A stretch of DNA of 5,133 nucleotides from Cupriavidus sp. (lineage in GTDB: Bacteria > Pseudomonadota > Gammaproteobacteria > Burkholderiales > Burkholderiaceae): positions 1 through 5,133 of the forward strand of contig JABFVP010000412.1 of assembly GCA_013362725.1 (NCBI GenBank). The letters run 5' to 3'. Below, piece after piece: positions 1 through 5,133 of the stretch. The notes under the pieces were generated by a model. The model searched no databases and was not told the origin of the DNA. It saw only the letters and a program-made list of their open reading frames with translations. Position 1 is the stretch's first letter, and the number at the start of each line of letters is the position of its first letter. The position numbers were made by a program, and so were the translations under genes.

Positions 1-1189
1 GCGCCACGCCCCACGGATGGCCGGCAGCCTGGGCATACAGGTAGGTGGTGCGCGCGACGGTATCGGCCACGCCCAGTGCCGCCAGCCACAGCGTGAGCGT
101 CACCGCCGTGCGCAGCGCACGCGTGGCGCGCACGCGATAGCCGGACACGGTGCGCGGCTCGCCCTGCAGCATCACCAGGCAGGCCAGCACGCCAAGCCAG
201 GTCAGCACGCCCAGCGCAGCAAACAGCTGCGCCGGCAGCGGCTGCGCACCGATCCGCTCCGACCAATACGCGGCGGCGAGCAACAGCAGTCCGAGCAGCG
301 TGGCCACCATCGGCGCTGGGCTGAAGAAGCGGCCCGGCGCCTGCGGCTCGCTGGCGCGTGGATAGACCAGCCAGTACGCCAGCCCGGGCGGCACCGCGCC
401 GAGCACCACCGTGACCAGCGGCAGCCACAGCAGCGGGCTCCACCAGATCGCGCATTCGCCCTGGTTGAAGGCCTGCCGCGCATCGTGGAGCAGGTCCATC
501 TCATAGCGTCCGAACCCGTACCAGGTGCCCGCCGCGCCGTGCAGCAGCAGCGCCAGCAGCGACAGCAACGCCAGCAGCGCGCTGCCGATCACGTAGTGCA
601 TCGCCAGCCAGTTGCGCGCCACCAGCGCGGCGGCATAGAGGTTGTCGCCCGCGCCCGTGGGCGACAGGTAGCGGCCGTTCTCGCGCAGCCACGCGACCGC
701 GCCGCGGCCGGGATCGGCGGCATAGGAGACCGAGGTGTGGATGCGGCCCGGCGGCTCGCATTGCAGTGTGTGATAGGCGTCGGCCGCCGCCTGGACCGGG
801 CCGGTGCCGCGGCGCAGGCGCCCCGGCACGAACAGGCTGACGAAGAAGGCGCCGAGGTAGCCGCCGCCGCTGACGGTCGACAGGTAATCGAACCGGGCCA
901 GCAGCGAAGCCAGCCCGGGGATGGTCTGCGCCGAGGCAGCCGCGCTCGCCGCGGGCGTCTGGGGCGCGTCGCCTTGCGGGGTAGCCGCGGTCGTGTTTGC
1001 CGGCATCTCGGTGCCGGCCAGCGCCTGCATCACGCCGAGGCAGAAGGTGGCGCTGCGGATGCCGCCGCCGGACAGCGCCAGCGCCCAGTTGCGCTGGCCC
1101 TGATGCGTGCGCGGTGCGATGCCGAGCAGGCGGCGGCGGTGCGCGATGCGGGCCGCTTCGTCGCCATAACCGTGGTCTTCCGCAGCCAT
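1..1189 (-). CDS. Patatin-like phospholipase with membrane helices (3' end outside window)
   Basis: A probable membrane-associated lipid acyl hydrolase, partial: 396 codons are present and the frame is still open at position 1. The start is the ATG at 1189, preceded at 5 nt by GGGAGG. Residues 39-46 read LSGGGIRS, the patatin oxyanion-hole motif GGGxR. Residues 101-111 read DYLSTVSGGGY, the nucleophile elbow with Ser107 as likely catalytic serine; the first Gly of GxSxG is replaced, as is common in bacterial patatins of this type. The Asp of the Ser-Asp dyad (DGG/DGA motif) should lie in the missing C-terminal part. The two motifs are separated by an Ala/Thr/Pro-rich low-complexity stretch at about residues 63-88. 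Hydrophobic segments at about 201-217, 250-275, 294-309, 320-341 and 359-374 suggest membrane helices, so this is not a soluble patatin. There is no signal peptide. It is transcribed divergently from the peptide operon and no functional link is evident. The substrate is unknown. Family call is firm; role is not. Confidence 0.85.
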   Translation of the reverse strand, partial: MAAEDHGYGDEAARIAHRRRLLGIAPRTHQGQRNWALALSGGGIRSATFCLGVMQALAGTEMPANTTAATPQGDAPQTPAASAAASAQTIPGLASLLARFDYLSTVSGGGYLGAFFVSLFVPGRLRRGTGPVQAAADAYHTLQCEPPGRIHTSVSYAADPGRGAVAWLRENGRYLSPTGAGDNLYAAALVARNWLAMHYVIGSALLALLSLLALLLHGAAGTWYGFGRYEMDLLHDARQAFNQGECAIWWSPLLWLPLVTVVLGAVPPGLAYWLVYPRASEPQAPGRFFSPAPMVATLLGLLLLAAAYWSERIGAQPLPAQLFAALGVLTWLGVLACLVMLQGEPRTVSGYRVRATRALRTAVTLTLWLAALGVADTVARTTYLYAQAAGHPWGVA

Positions 1190-1194
1190 GGGTG

Positions 1195-1200
1195 CCTCCC
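1195..1200 (-). promoter_or_regulatory. Ribosome binding site of the patatin gene
   Basis: On the minus strand GGGAGG lies 5 nt before the ATG at 1189. It is a strong Shine-Dalgarno match and fixes this start over the later in-frame Met codons at residues 54 and 62, which would remove the GGGxR oxyanion motif. Confidence 0.7.
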
Positions 1201-1220
1201 GTAGCAGTCGGCCTGCGCCA

Positions 1221-1226
1221 AGTATA
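1221..1226 (-). promoter_or_regulatory. Possible -10 box for the patatin gene
   Basis: The minus strand reads TATACT, five of six matches to the sigma-70 -10 consensus, about 32 bp before the start codon, which would give a short leader. I found no convincing -35 hexamer 16-18 bp further upstream, so this is a weak prediction resting on one hexamer. Confidence 0.3.
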
Positions 1227-1316
1227 GGCAACGGCGCATGGTCGCTATTCGCCCGCGTCGGGAAGACGAATGCGCGTTAACCCTGATTGTTGCCGGTGGG
1301 AGCGAGGCCTAGCATT

Positions 1317-1352
1317 TCTCTGAATCAGAGACGTCGTCTCTTATATAGAGAC
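1317..1352. promoter_or_regulatory. Tandem palindromic operator-like pair, TCTCT-N5-AGAGA twice
   Basis: Two palindromes with identical arms stand in tandem. TCTCT-GAATC-AGAGA occupies 1317-1331 and TCTCT-TATAT-AGAGA occupies 1337-1351. Their centres are exactly 20 bp apart, close to two helical turns, so both would face the same side of the DNA. The first extends to a 7-bp arm (TCTCTGA / TCAGAGA, single central base); the second extends to 6-bp arms (GTCTCT / AGAGAC). The block is the most AT-rich part of the window and lies between divergent genes. Fifteen-base palindromes in pairs fit a dimeric or tetrameric repressor or activator; IclR-family regulators bind sites of about this size. The -10-like TATATA at 1342-1347 lies inside the second palindrome, but no good -35 accompanies it. 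The cognate regulator is not proven. Confidence 0.55.
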
Positions 1353-1368
1353 AATAACACTTCGAAGC

Positions 1369-1533
1369 TTGGACGGTGACCACGGCCTGTGCACGGACAT
1401 CGCGCACAGCCAGCACCAGTTGCGCTCTTCGATCGAGGCGGGGCAACGCTTCGCCCTCGACGCGGGCGCGCATGCCAAGGCCATGCTGGCGTTCCAGCCA
1501 ACCATCGGCCCGCTGGCCGGCTTGATGCGCTGA
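1369..1533 (+). pseudogene. Remnant of an IclR-family regulator (effector-domain fragment)
   Basis: The frame ending at TGA 1531-1533 has no ATG start and is closed upstream by TGA at 1321. From about 1369 it uses G/C-ending codons like a real gene. Its core reads IEAGQRFALDAGAHAKAMLAF (split: IEAGQRFALD then AGAHAKAMLAF), encoded at about 1432-1494. This follows the pattern of the IclR effector-binding domain, where vGxRxPLxAtAxGKAxLAF is the most conserved block; the preceding LDG and CTDIAH also fit the strand before it. The N-terminal winged helix-turn-helix is absent. The roughly 60-75 residues expected after LAF are replaced by about a dozen residues and a stop. It therefore looks like an internal piece left by deletions on both sides. 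It sits 60 bp upstream of the transporter in the same direction, where a pathway regulator would be expected. The assignment is by remembered family pattern, not by search; a short unrelated gene is the alternative. Confidence 0.5.
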
Positions 1534-1546
1534 GCGCGCGCCAGGC

Positions 1547-1586
1547 ATCACACACAACAGACAAAACCAGACAACACTGCGGGGAG
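1547..1586 (+). promoter_or_regulatory. A/C-rich leader with tandem 10-bp repeat, and transporter ribosome binding site
   Basis: From 1547 to 1577 the coding strand contains almost only A and C, with a CACACACAACA run at 1549-1559. Within it CAGACAAAAC (1558-1567) is followed directly by CAGACAACAC (1568-1577), a tandem repeat matching at 9 of 10 positions. GGGGAG at 1581-1586 then lies 7 nt before the ATG at 1594 and is a strong Shine-Dalgarno sequence. An unstructured CA-rich stretch just upstream of a ribosome binding site can enhance translation or serve as a target for G/U-rich small RNAs. Confidence 0.5.
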
Positions 1587-1593
1587 CGACGAC

Positions 1594-3201
1594 ATGACCA
1601 TGCCAACACCACTGAACGCGCCGATGGCGGCGCAGCCCGCGACACGGACGCGCTTCATGGAGCCCTTGCTGCTGCTGGTCTCCGTGGGGCTGTCGGTGTT
1701 CGGCGCCATGATCGGCATGCAGCTGATCGTGTCGCTGGGGATCTCGGCCAATACCTCGATCATCGGCGCGCTGATCGCAATCGTGTTCTCGCGCATCCCG
1801 CTCGAGGTCACGCGGCGCTTCCGCGTGCTGGAGCGGCAGAACCTGGTGCAGACCGCGATCTCGTCGGCCACCTTCGGCGCCGCCAACTCGCTGATGATCC
1901 CGATCGGCGTGCCGTACGCGATGGGCATGCCCGAGCTGGCCACGCCGATGCTGATCGGCGCGGTGATCGCCATGTTCGTCGACGGCGCGATGCTGTACTT
2001 CCTGTTCGGCAGCAAGATCTTCCCGGCCACCGGCACCTGGCCGGCCGGCATCGCCACCGCCGAGGCGATCTGGGCGGGCGACCGCGGCGGGCGCAAGGCG
2101 GCCTTCCTGGGCCTGGGCATTGCCGTAGGCGTGGGCGGTGCGTGGCTGGGCGTGCCGATGTCCGCGTTCGGCGCGGCCTTCCTGGGCAATCTGGCGGCGC
2201 TGACCATGTTCGGCATCGGCCTGCTGGTGCGCGGCTATTCGGTGGCGCTGACCGGCATCGATATCGCCAGGGCGTATATCCCGCATGGGCTGATGATCGG
2301 CGCGGGCATCGTCGCGCTGTTCCAGGTGGCACATGAAATCCGCCGCGCGCGCCACGCGCCGGCGGCCGAGGCGCGCACCATCGAAGTCCCGGCCGCGAGC
2401 GCCAGCCGCATCCTGTCGGGCGGCTTCCTGGTCTACCTGGCGATCGCGCTGCTGATCTCGGTGCTGGCCGGGCATATCTCGGACATGTCGCTGGGCATGC
2501 TGGTGCTGTTCGTGCTCTACGCGGCCTTTGCCGCCTACGTGCATGAGCTGATCGTCGGCATCGCGGCGATGCACTCGGGCTGGTTCCCGGCCTTCGCAGT
2601 GGCGCTGATCACGCTGACCATCGGCATCCTGATCGGCTTTCCGCCGACCGCGCTGGCCGTGCTGGTGGGCTTCTCGGCCGCAACCGGCCCGGCCTTCGCC
2701 GACATGGGCTACGACCTCAAGACCGGCTACCTGCTGCGCGGCGAAGGCCGCGACATGGAGGCCGAGCTGGCCGGGCGCAAGCAGCAGTTCCTGGCCGCGA
2801 TGATCGGCTTCGCGGTGGCCGCGGTGGTGGTGCTGGTGTTCCACGGCAGCTTCTTCGCGCAGGGCCTGATCCCGCCGGTGGACCGCGTCTACGCGGCCTC
2901 GATCAAGGCGGGCTCGTCGGCCGAGATCGCGCGCAACCTGATGATCTGGGCCGTTCCCGGCGCGCTGCTGCAGTGGCTCGGCGGCTCGAAGCGCCAGCTT
3001 GGCATCCTGCTCTCCACCGGCATGCTGATTGCCTCGCCGCTGGCCGGCTGGGCGGTGCTGGCGGGCCTGGCAATCCGCTTCGCGCTGCAGCGCCTGCGCG
3101 GCGACAGGCACGTGGCCGAGATGAGCGCCTTTGCCGGCGGCGTGATCGCGGGCGACGCCCTGTTCAGCTTCTTCGGTTCGGTCACCAAGCTGAAGAAGTA
3201 A
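1594..3201 (+). CDS. OPT-family oligopeptide transporter
   Basis: An integral inner-membrane importer of the OPT (oligopeptide transporter / YSL) family, which takes up small peptides or metal-chelate and amino-acid conjugates by proton coupling. The 535-residue protein is strongly hydrophobic, with about 14-16 membrane segments, at roughly 23-42, 46-66, 85-105, 116-138, 168-188, 190-213, 227-246, 275-293, 299-317, 332-349, 352-369, 400-417, 447-462, 468-500 and 508-528. Family-like blocks are TGTWPAGIATAEAIWAG at 146-162, YDLKTGYLLRG at 373-383 (compare the bacterial OPT block QDLKTGYLxGATP) and FAGGVIAGDAL near the C-terminus at 513-523. It is somewhat short for a bacterial OPT protein. The start is supported by GGGGAG 7 nt upstream; a second ATG two codons later is possible. 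It heads the operon, with the PLP enzyme gene beginning 54 bp downstream and a peptidase after that, which points to uptake of a peptide-like nutrient. The actual substrate cannot be read from the sequence. Confidence 0.82.
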   Translation: MTMPTPLNAPMAAQPATRTRFMEPLLLLVSVGLSVFGAMIGMQLIVSLGISANTSIIGALIAIVFSRIPLEVTRRFRVLERQNLVQTAISSATFGAANSLMIPIGVPYAMGMPELATPMLIGAVIAMFVDGAMLYFLFGSKIFPATGTWPAGIATAEAIWAGDRGGRKAAFLGLGIAVGVGGAWLGVPMSAFGAAFLGNLAALTMFGIGLLVRGYSVALTGIDIARAYIPHGLMIGAGIVALFQVAHEIRRARHAPAAEARTIEVPAASASRILSGGFLVYLAIALLISVLAGHISDMSLGMLVLFVLYAAFAAYVHELIVGIAAMHSGWFPAFAVALITLTIGILIGFPPTALAVLVGFSAATGPAFADMGYDLKTGYLLRGEGRDMEAELAGRKQQFLAAMIGFAVAAVVVLVFHGSFFAQGLIPPVDRVYAASIKAGSSAEIARNLMIWAVPGALLQWLGGSKRQLGILLSTGMLIASPLAGWAVLAGLAIRFALQRLRGDRHVAEMSAFAGGVIAGDALFSFFGSVTKLKK

Positions 3202-3210
3202 GCCCTACCT

Positions 3211-3234
3211 GCGGGCGCATGCGCTGCGCCCCGC
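3211..3234 (+). other. Intercistronic hairpin between transporter and PLP enzyme genes
   Basis: GCGGGCGCA (3211-3219) can pair with TGCGCCCCGC (3225-3234) across a TGCGC loop, with one bulged base. An overlapping alternative is the perfect palindrome GCGCATGCGC at 3215-3224. No T-run follows, so it is not a standard intrinsic terminator. It occupies the middle of the 54-bp gap and could stabilise the transporter mRNA end or reduce read-through, but a hairpin of this kind is not rare in such G+C-rich DNA. Confidence 0.3.
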
Positions 3235-3255
3235 TGTCATTTCCCGAGACTTTCC

Positions 3256-4440
3256 ATGGATATCCAGGCAATCCGCGCCGACACCCCGCTGACGGCATCC
3301 ACCATCTATCTCGACACCGCCGCGGCCTCGATCCCGCCCGACGGCGTGCTCGACACCGTGCGCAGCTACCTGCTCGACACCGGCCACGTCGGCATCTACC
3401 TGCCGGCGTTCCGCAAAGAGACCTATGCGCGCGTGGAAGCCGTGCGCGCCACGCTGGCGGCGTGGCTGAACTGCGCGGCCGACGAACTCGCCTTCACCAA
3501 GAACGCCACCGAGAGCATCTCGATCGTTGCGCGCGGCATCGCCTGGCAAGCCGGTGATGAAGTGCTGGTGGCCGACACCGAGATGCTGAGCAACCTGCTG
3601 CCGTGGCGCCGCCTGGAGCAATCGCACGGCATCGTGGTGAAGATGGTGGCGGCCGATGCCGAAGGGCTGCTGTCGCCCGAAGCCTTCGCGGCCGCCATCA
3701 CGCCGCGCACGCGCCTGCTGACCTTCTCGCACCTGCCCAATTCCACCGGCGCGGTGCAGCCCGCCGCGCGGATCTGCGCGGTGGCGCGCCAGCACGGCGT
3801 GCTGTCGCTGGTCAACGGTGCGCAGAGCGTGGGCATGCTGCGCTCGGACGTGGCCGAGCTCGGCTGCGACTTCCTCGCCGGCTGCGGCCGCAAGGCGCTG
3901 CGCGCGACCGAAGGCTCCGGCTTCCTGTATGTGCGCCGCGAACGGATCGGTCAGGTCGAACCGATGCTGGTGGGCTGGTGGAATGGTGCCTATGACCGCG
4001 ACACCGGCGCGCTGTCGCTGGTGCCGGGTGCGAAGCGCTTCGAAGCAGGCTGTCCGATCGTGCCGGCCATCCTGGGCCTGGGCACCGCCATCGACTACGC
4101 CGCCGCGATCGGCATCGATGCCATCGAAGCGCGCGTGCGCGACCTGACGGAATACGCAGTGGCGAAGCTCTCGTCGATCCCCGGCTTCGAGCTGTACGGC
4201 CCGGCCGACGTGGCCCATCGCATCGGCATCGTGCCGTTCAACGTGCGCGGCGTCGACCCGGCCCGCATCGTCGCGGCGCTGGAGGCGCAGCAATGCATTA
4301 TCGAAGCCGGCAACTTCATGGCCGACGCCATCCTGGCGCGCTACGGCGTGTCGACCATGGCGCGCGTGTCGCTGCACTACTTCAACACGCATGACGAAAT
4401 CGACCGCGTCGCCGCGCTGGTGCGCGCGGCGATCGCCTGA
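3256..4440 (+). CDS. Class-V-fold PLP-dependent enzyme (aminotransferase / lyase / epimerase-like)
   Basis: A cytoplasmic fold-type-I PLP enzyme of the class V group, which includes cysteine desulfurases, isopenicillin N epimerase-like proteins, EgtE-like lyases and kynureninase-like enzymes. At 394 residues it has normal length. Visible blocks are YLDTAAASIPP (18-28), the phosphate-binding TKNATES (81-87), LSNLLPW (111-117, matching HANxxPW of desulfurases), FSHLPNSTGAVQP (157-169), VNGAQSVG (186-193) and CGRKALRATEGSGFLYV (210-226). Lys213 is the likely Schiff-base lysine. RFEAGCP (261-267) matches the usual RxEGT segment. Three cofactor contacts are unusual: Asn187 replaces the Asp that normally pairs with the pyridine nitrogen, Met110 stands where a ring-stacking His is common, and Cys266 replaces Thr. 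The start ATG has only a weak upstream GAG, so translation may depend partly on the transporter gene 54 bp before. The peptidase gene follows after 30 bp. Fold is certain; reaction is unknown. Confidence 0.82.
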   Translation: MDIQAIRADTPLTASTIYLDTAAASIPPDGVLDTVRSYLLDTGHVGIYLPAFRKETYARVEAVRATLAAWLNCAADELAFTKNATESISIVARGIAWQAGDEVLVADTEMLSNLLPWRRLEQSHGIVVKMVAADAEGLLSPEAFAAAITPRTRLLTFSHLPNSTGAVQPAARICAVARQHGVLSLVNGAQSVGMLRSDVAELGCDFLAGCGRKALRATEGSGFLYVRRERIGQVEPMLVGWWNGAYDRDTGALSLVPGAKRFEAGCPIVPAILGLGTAIDYAAAIGIDAIEARVRDLTEYAVAKLSSIPGFELYGPADVAHRIGIVPFNVRGVDPARIVAALEAQQCIIEAGNFMADAILARYGVSTMARVSLHYFNTHDEIDRVAALVRAAIA

Positions 4441-4458
4441 CCCCACACCTGAACCGAC

Positions 4459-4464
4459 GGAAAG
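4459..4464 (+). promoter_or_regulatory. Ribosome binding site of peptidase E gene
   Basis: GGAAAG lies 6 nt before the ATG at 4471, in the 30-bp gap after the PLP enzyme stop codon. It supports this start, and the gap is too short to hold a separate promoter and terminator, consistent with cotranscription. Confidence 0.55.
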
Positions 4465-4470
4465 CAAGAC

Positions 4471-5133
4471 ATGACCCAACGCATCCTTTTGATGAGCAGC
4501 TCGCGCAAGGACAACCTCGGTTACCTCGAGCACGCCGGCGAGCAGATCCACACGCTGCTCAAACATGAGCCGCGCAAGGTGCTGTTCGTGCCGTTCGCCG
4601 GCGTGACCTTCAGCTTCGATACCTACGAGGGCATGGTCAGGCCGGTGTTCGAAAAGCTCGGCTACGCGCTGGATTCGATCCACCACAGCGCCGATCCGCT
4701 GCGCGCCGTGCAGCAGGCCGACGCCATCGCGGTCGGCGGCGGCAACACCTTCGCGCTGCTCAAGCGTCTCTACGACGCCGGTATCGTCGAGGCGATCCGC
4801 GCGAAGGTGCGCGCCGGCACGCCGTACGTGGGCTGGAGCGCCGGCAGCAACGTCGCCTGCCCGACCATCCGCACCACCAACGACATGCCGATCGTGCAGC
4901 CGCCGTCGCTGCGCGCGCTGGGGCTGGTGCCGTTCCAGATCAATCCGCACTTCATCAGCGGCAAGCCCGCCGGGCACAACGGCGAAAGCCGCGAAGAGCG
5001 ACTGGCGGAGTTTCTGCATATCAACGCGCCGGAACAGGTGTTTGCGCTGCCGGAGGGCTCGGCGCTGTATTCGGATGGCACCACCGGCACCGTGCTCGGC
5101 GAACGCAATGCGCTGTGGTTCCCGGCGGAAGGG
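4471..5133 (+). CDS. pepE: Peptidase E, alpha-aspartyl dipeptidase (family S51; last residues outside window)
   Basis: A cytoplasmic serine peptidase that cleaves dipeptides with an N-terminal L-aspartate, such as Asp-Leu, releasing free aspartate. The 221 codons present are nearly all of a family protein of about 230 residues; the frame is open at the window edge. Salmonella PepE uses a Ser-His-Glu triad at 120, 157 and 192. Here the matching residues are Ser123 in GWSAGS (121-126), His160 in INPHF (157-161) and Glu195 in LPEGS (193-197), all shifted by exactly three. Asp138 in TTNDMP corresponds to Asp135. The glycine loop VGGGNTF (88-94) forms the neighbouring oxyanion region of this class-I-glutamine-amidotransferase-like fold. 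All catalytic positions are intact, so it should be active. The start is supported by GGAAAG 6 nt upstream. Position downstream of an OPT transporter suggests it processes the imported peptide. Cyanophycinase is a relative in the same family, but the aspartyl dipeptidase pattern fits better. Confidence 0.92.
   Translation, partial: MTQRILLMSSSRKDNLGYLEHAGEQIHTLLKHEPRKVLFVPFAGVTFSFDTYEGMVRPVFEKLGYALDSIHHSADPLRAVQQADAIAVGGGNTFALLKRLYDAGIVEAIRAKVRAGTPYVGWSAGSNVACPTIRTTNDMPIVQPPSLRALGLVPFQINPHFISGKPAGHNGESREERLAEFLHINAPEQVFALPEGSALYSDGTTGTVLGERNALWFPAEG

Larger units (their letters stand above)
1190..1593. other. Divergent intergenic region between patatin gene and transporter operon
   Basis: A 404-bp gap with no intact gene. 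From left to right it holds the patatin ribosome binding site and a possible -10 box on the minus strand, about 85 bp without recognisable signals, an AT-rich pair of palindromes (1317-1351), a reading-frame remnant resembling an IclR effector domain (1369-1533), an A/C-rich leader with a tandem 10-bp repeat (1547-1577), and the transporter ribosome binding site at 1581-1586. The A+T content of 1311-1360 is clearly higher than anything else in the window, which marks it as regulatory or as a recombination junction. Confidence 0.8.

Noticed and set aside
17..1204. Long plus-strand open frame opposite the patatin gene
   Set aside because: Its translation is rich in Arg, Gln, Ala and Gly without any domain, while the opposite strand encodes clear patatin motifs with a good ribosome binding site. 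It is an antisense artefact of high third-position G+C.
1238..1312. A 24-codon plus-strand ORF between the patatin start and the palindromes
   Set aside because: The start has no clear ribosome binding site, the peptide is short without recognisable features, and it overlaps the region where the patatin promoter should lie.
1336..1345. GTCTCTTATA, ten bases identical to part of the Tn5 mosaic end
   Set aside because: The rest of the 19-bp mosaic end does not match, there is no second end and no transposase. The match is better explained as part of the tandem palindrome, although an old element scar cannot be excluded.
1309..3111. A 600-codon minus-strand open frame opposite the transporter
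   Set aside because: Composition is His/Arg/Gln/Asp-rich and featureless, typical of the reverse frame of a G+C-rich membrane protein gene. The plus strand has membrane segments and OPT blocks throughout.
3215..3224. Perfect 10-bp palindrome GCGCATGCGC as a possible regulatory site
   Set aside because: Such G/C palindromes are frequent in this base composition, and this one lies inside the larger bulged hairpin between two operon genes.
3205..5019. A 604-codon minus-strand open frame opposite the PLP enzyme and peptidase genes
   Set aside because: It crosses two well-supported genes and their gap, has no recognisable domain and is rich in His, Arg and Ala. It is an antisense shadow.
1..5133. 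tRNA, rRNA, CRISPR array, insertion sequence or attachment site
   Set aside because: I looked for cloverleaf-like stretches, repeated spacers, transposase motifs and flanking direct repeats on both strands and saw none beyond the short repeats reported.

Overview
The window is G+C-rich DNA in which third codon positions are overwhelmingly G or C. Gene content and codon style suggest a beta-proteobacterium of the Burkholderiales, most like Cupriavidus or Ralstonia. That placement is an inference from style, because the window holds no rRNA or other marker gene.

Layout, left to right. (1) Positions 1-1189, minus strand: the N-terminal 396 codons of a patatin-like phospholipase with several membrane helices after the nucleophile motif. 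It runs off the left edge, so its C-terminal catalytic Asp is not visible. (2) Positions 1190-1593: a divergent intergenic region of about 400 bp. It holds the patatin start signals, an AT-rich doublet of identical palindromes (TCTCT-N5-AGAGA, twice, exactly 20 bp apart), a short in-frame remnant resembling the effector domain of an IclR-type regulator, and a nearly pure A/C leader before a strong ribosome binding site. (3) Positions 1594-5133, plus strand: a probable three-gene operon. It encodes an OPT-family oligopeptide transporter (535 aa), a class-V-fold PLP-dependent enzyme (394 aa), and a peptidase E / alpha-aspartyl dipeptidase (family S51) that is complete except for its last few residues.

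The three plus-strand genes make a coherent catabolic unit. The transporter would bring in a small peptide or amino-acid conjugate, PepE would hydrolyse an N-terminal aspartyl dipeptide in the cytoplasm, and the PLP enzyme would act on a released amino acid or on the conjugate. The real substrate is unknown. The most interesting points are these: the PLP enzyme keeps its Schiff-base lysine but lacks the usual Asp, His and Thr at three cofactor-contact positions; the operon is preceded by a decayed regulator and an unusually regular double operator; and its leader resembles CA-rich small-RNA target sites of amino-acid and peptide transporter mRNAs. I saw no mobile element, CRISPR array, tRNA or rRNA.
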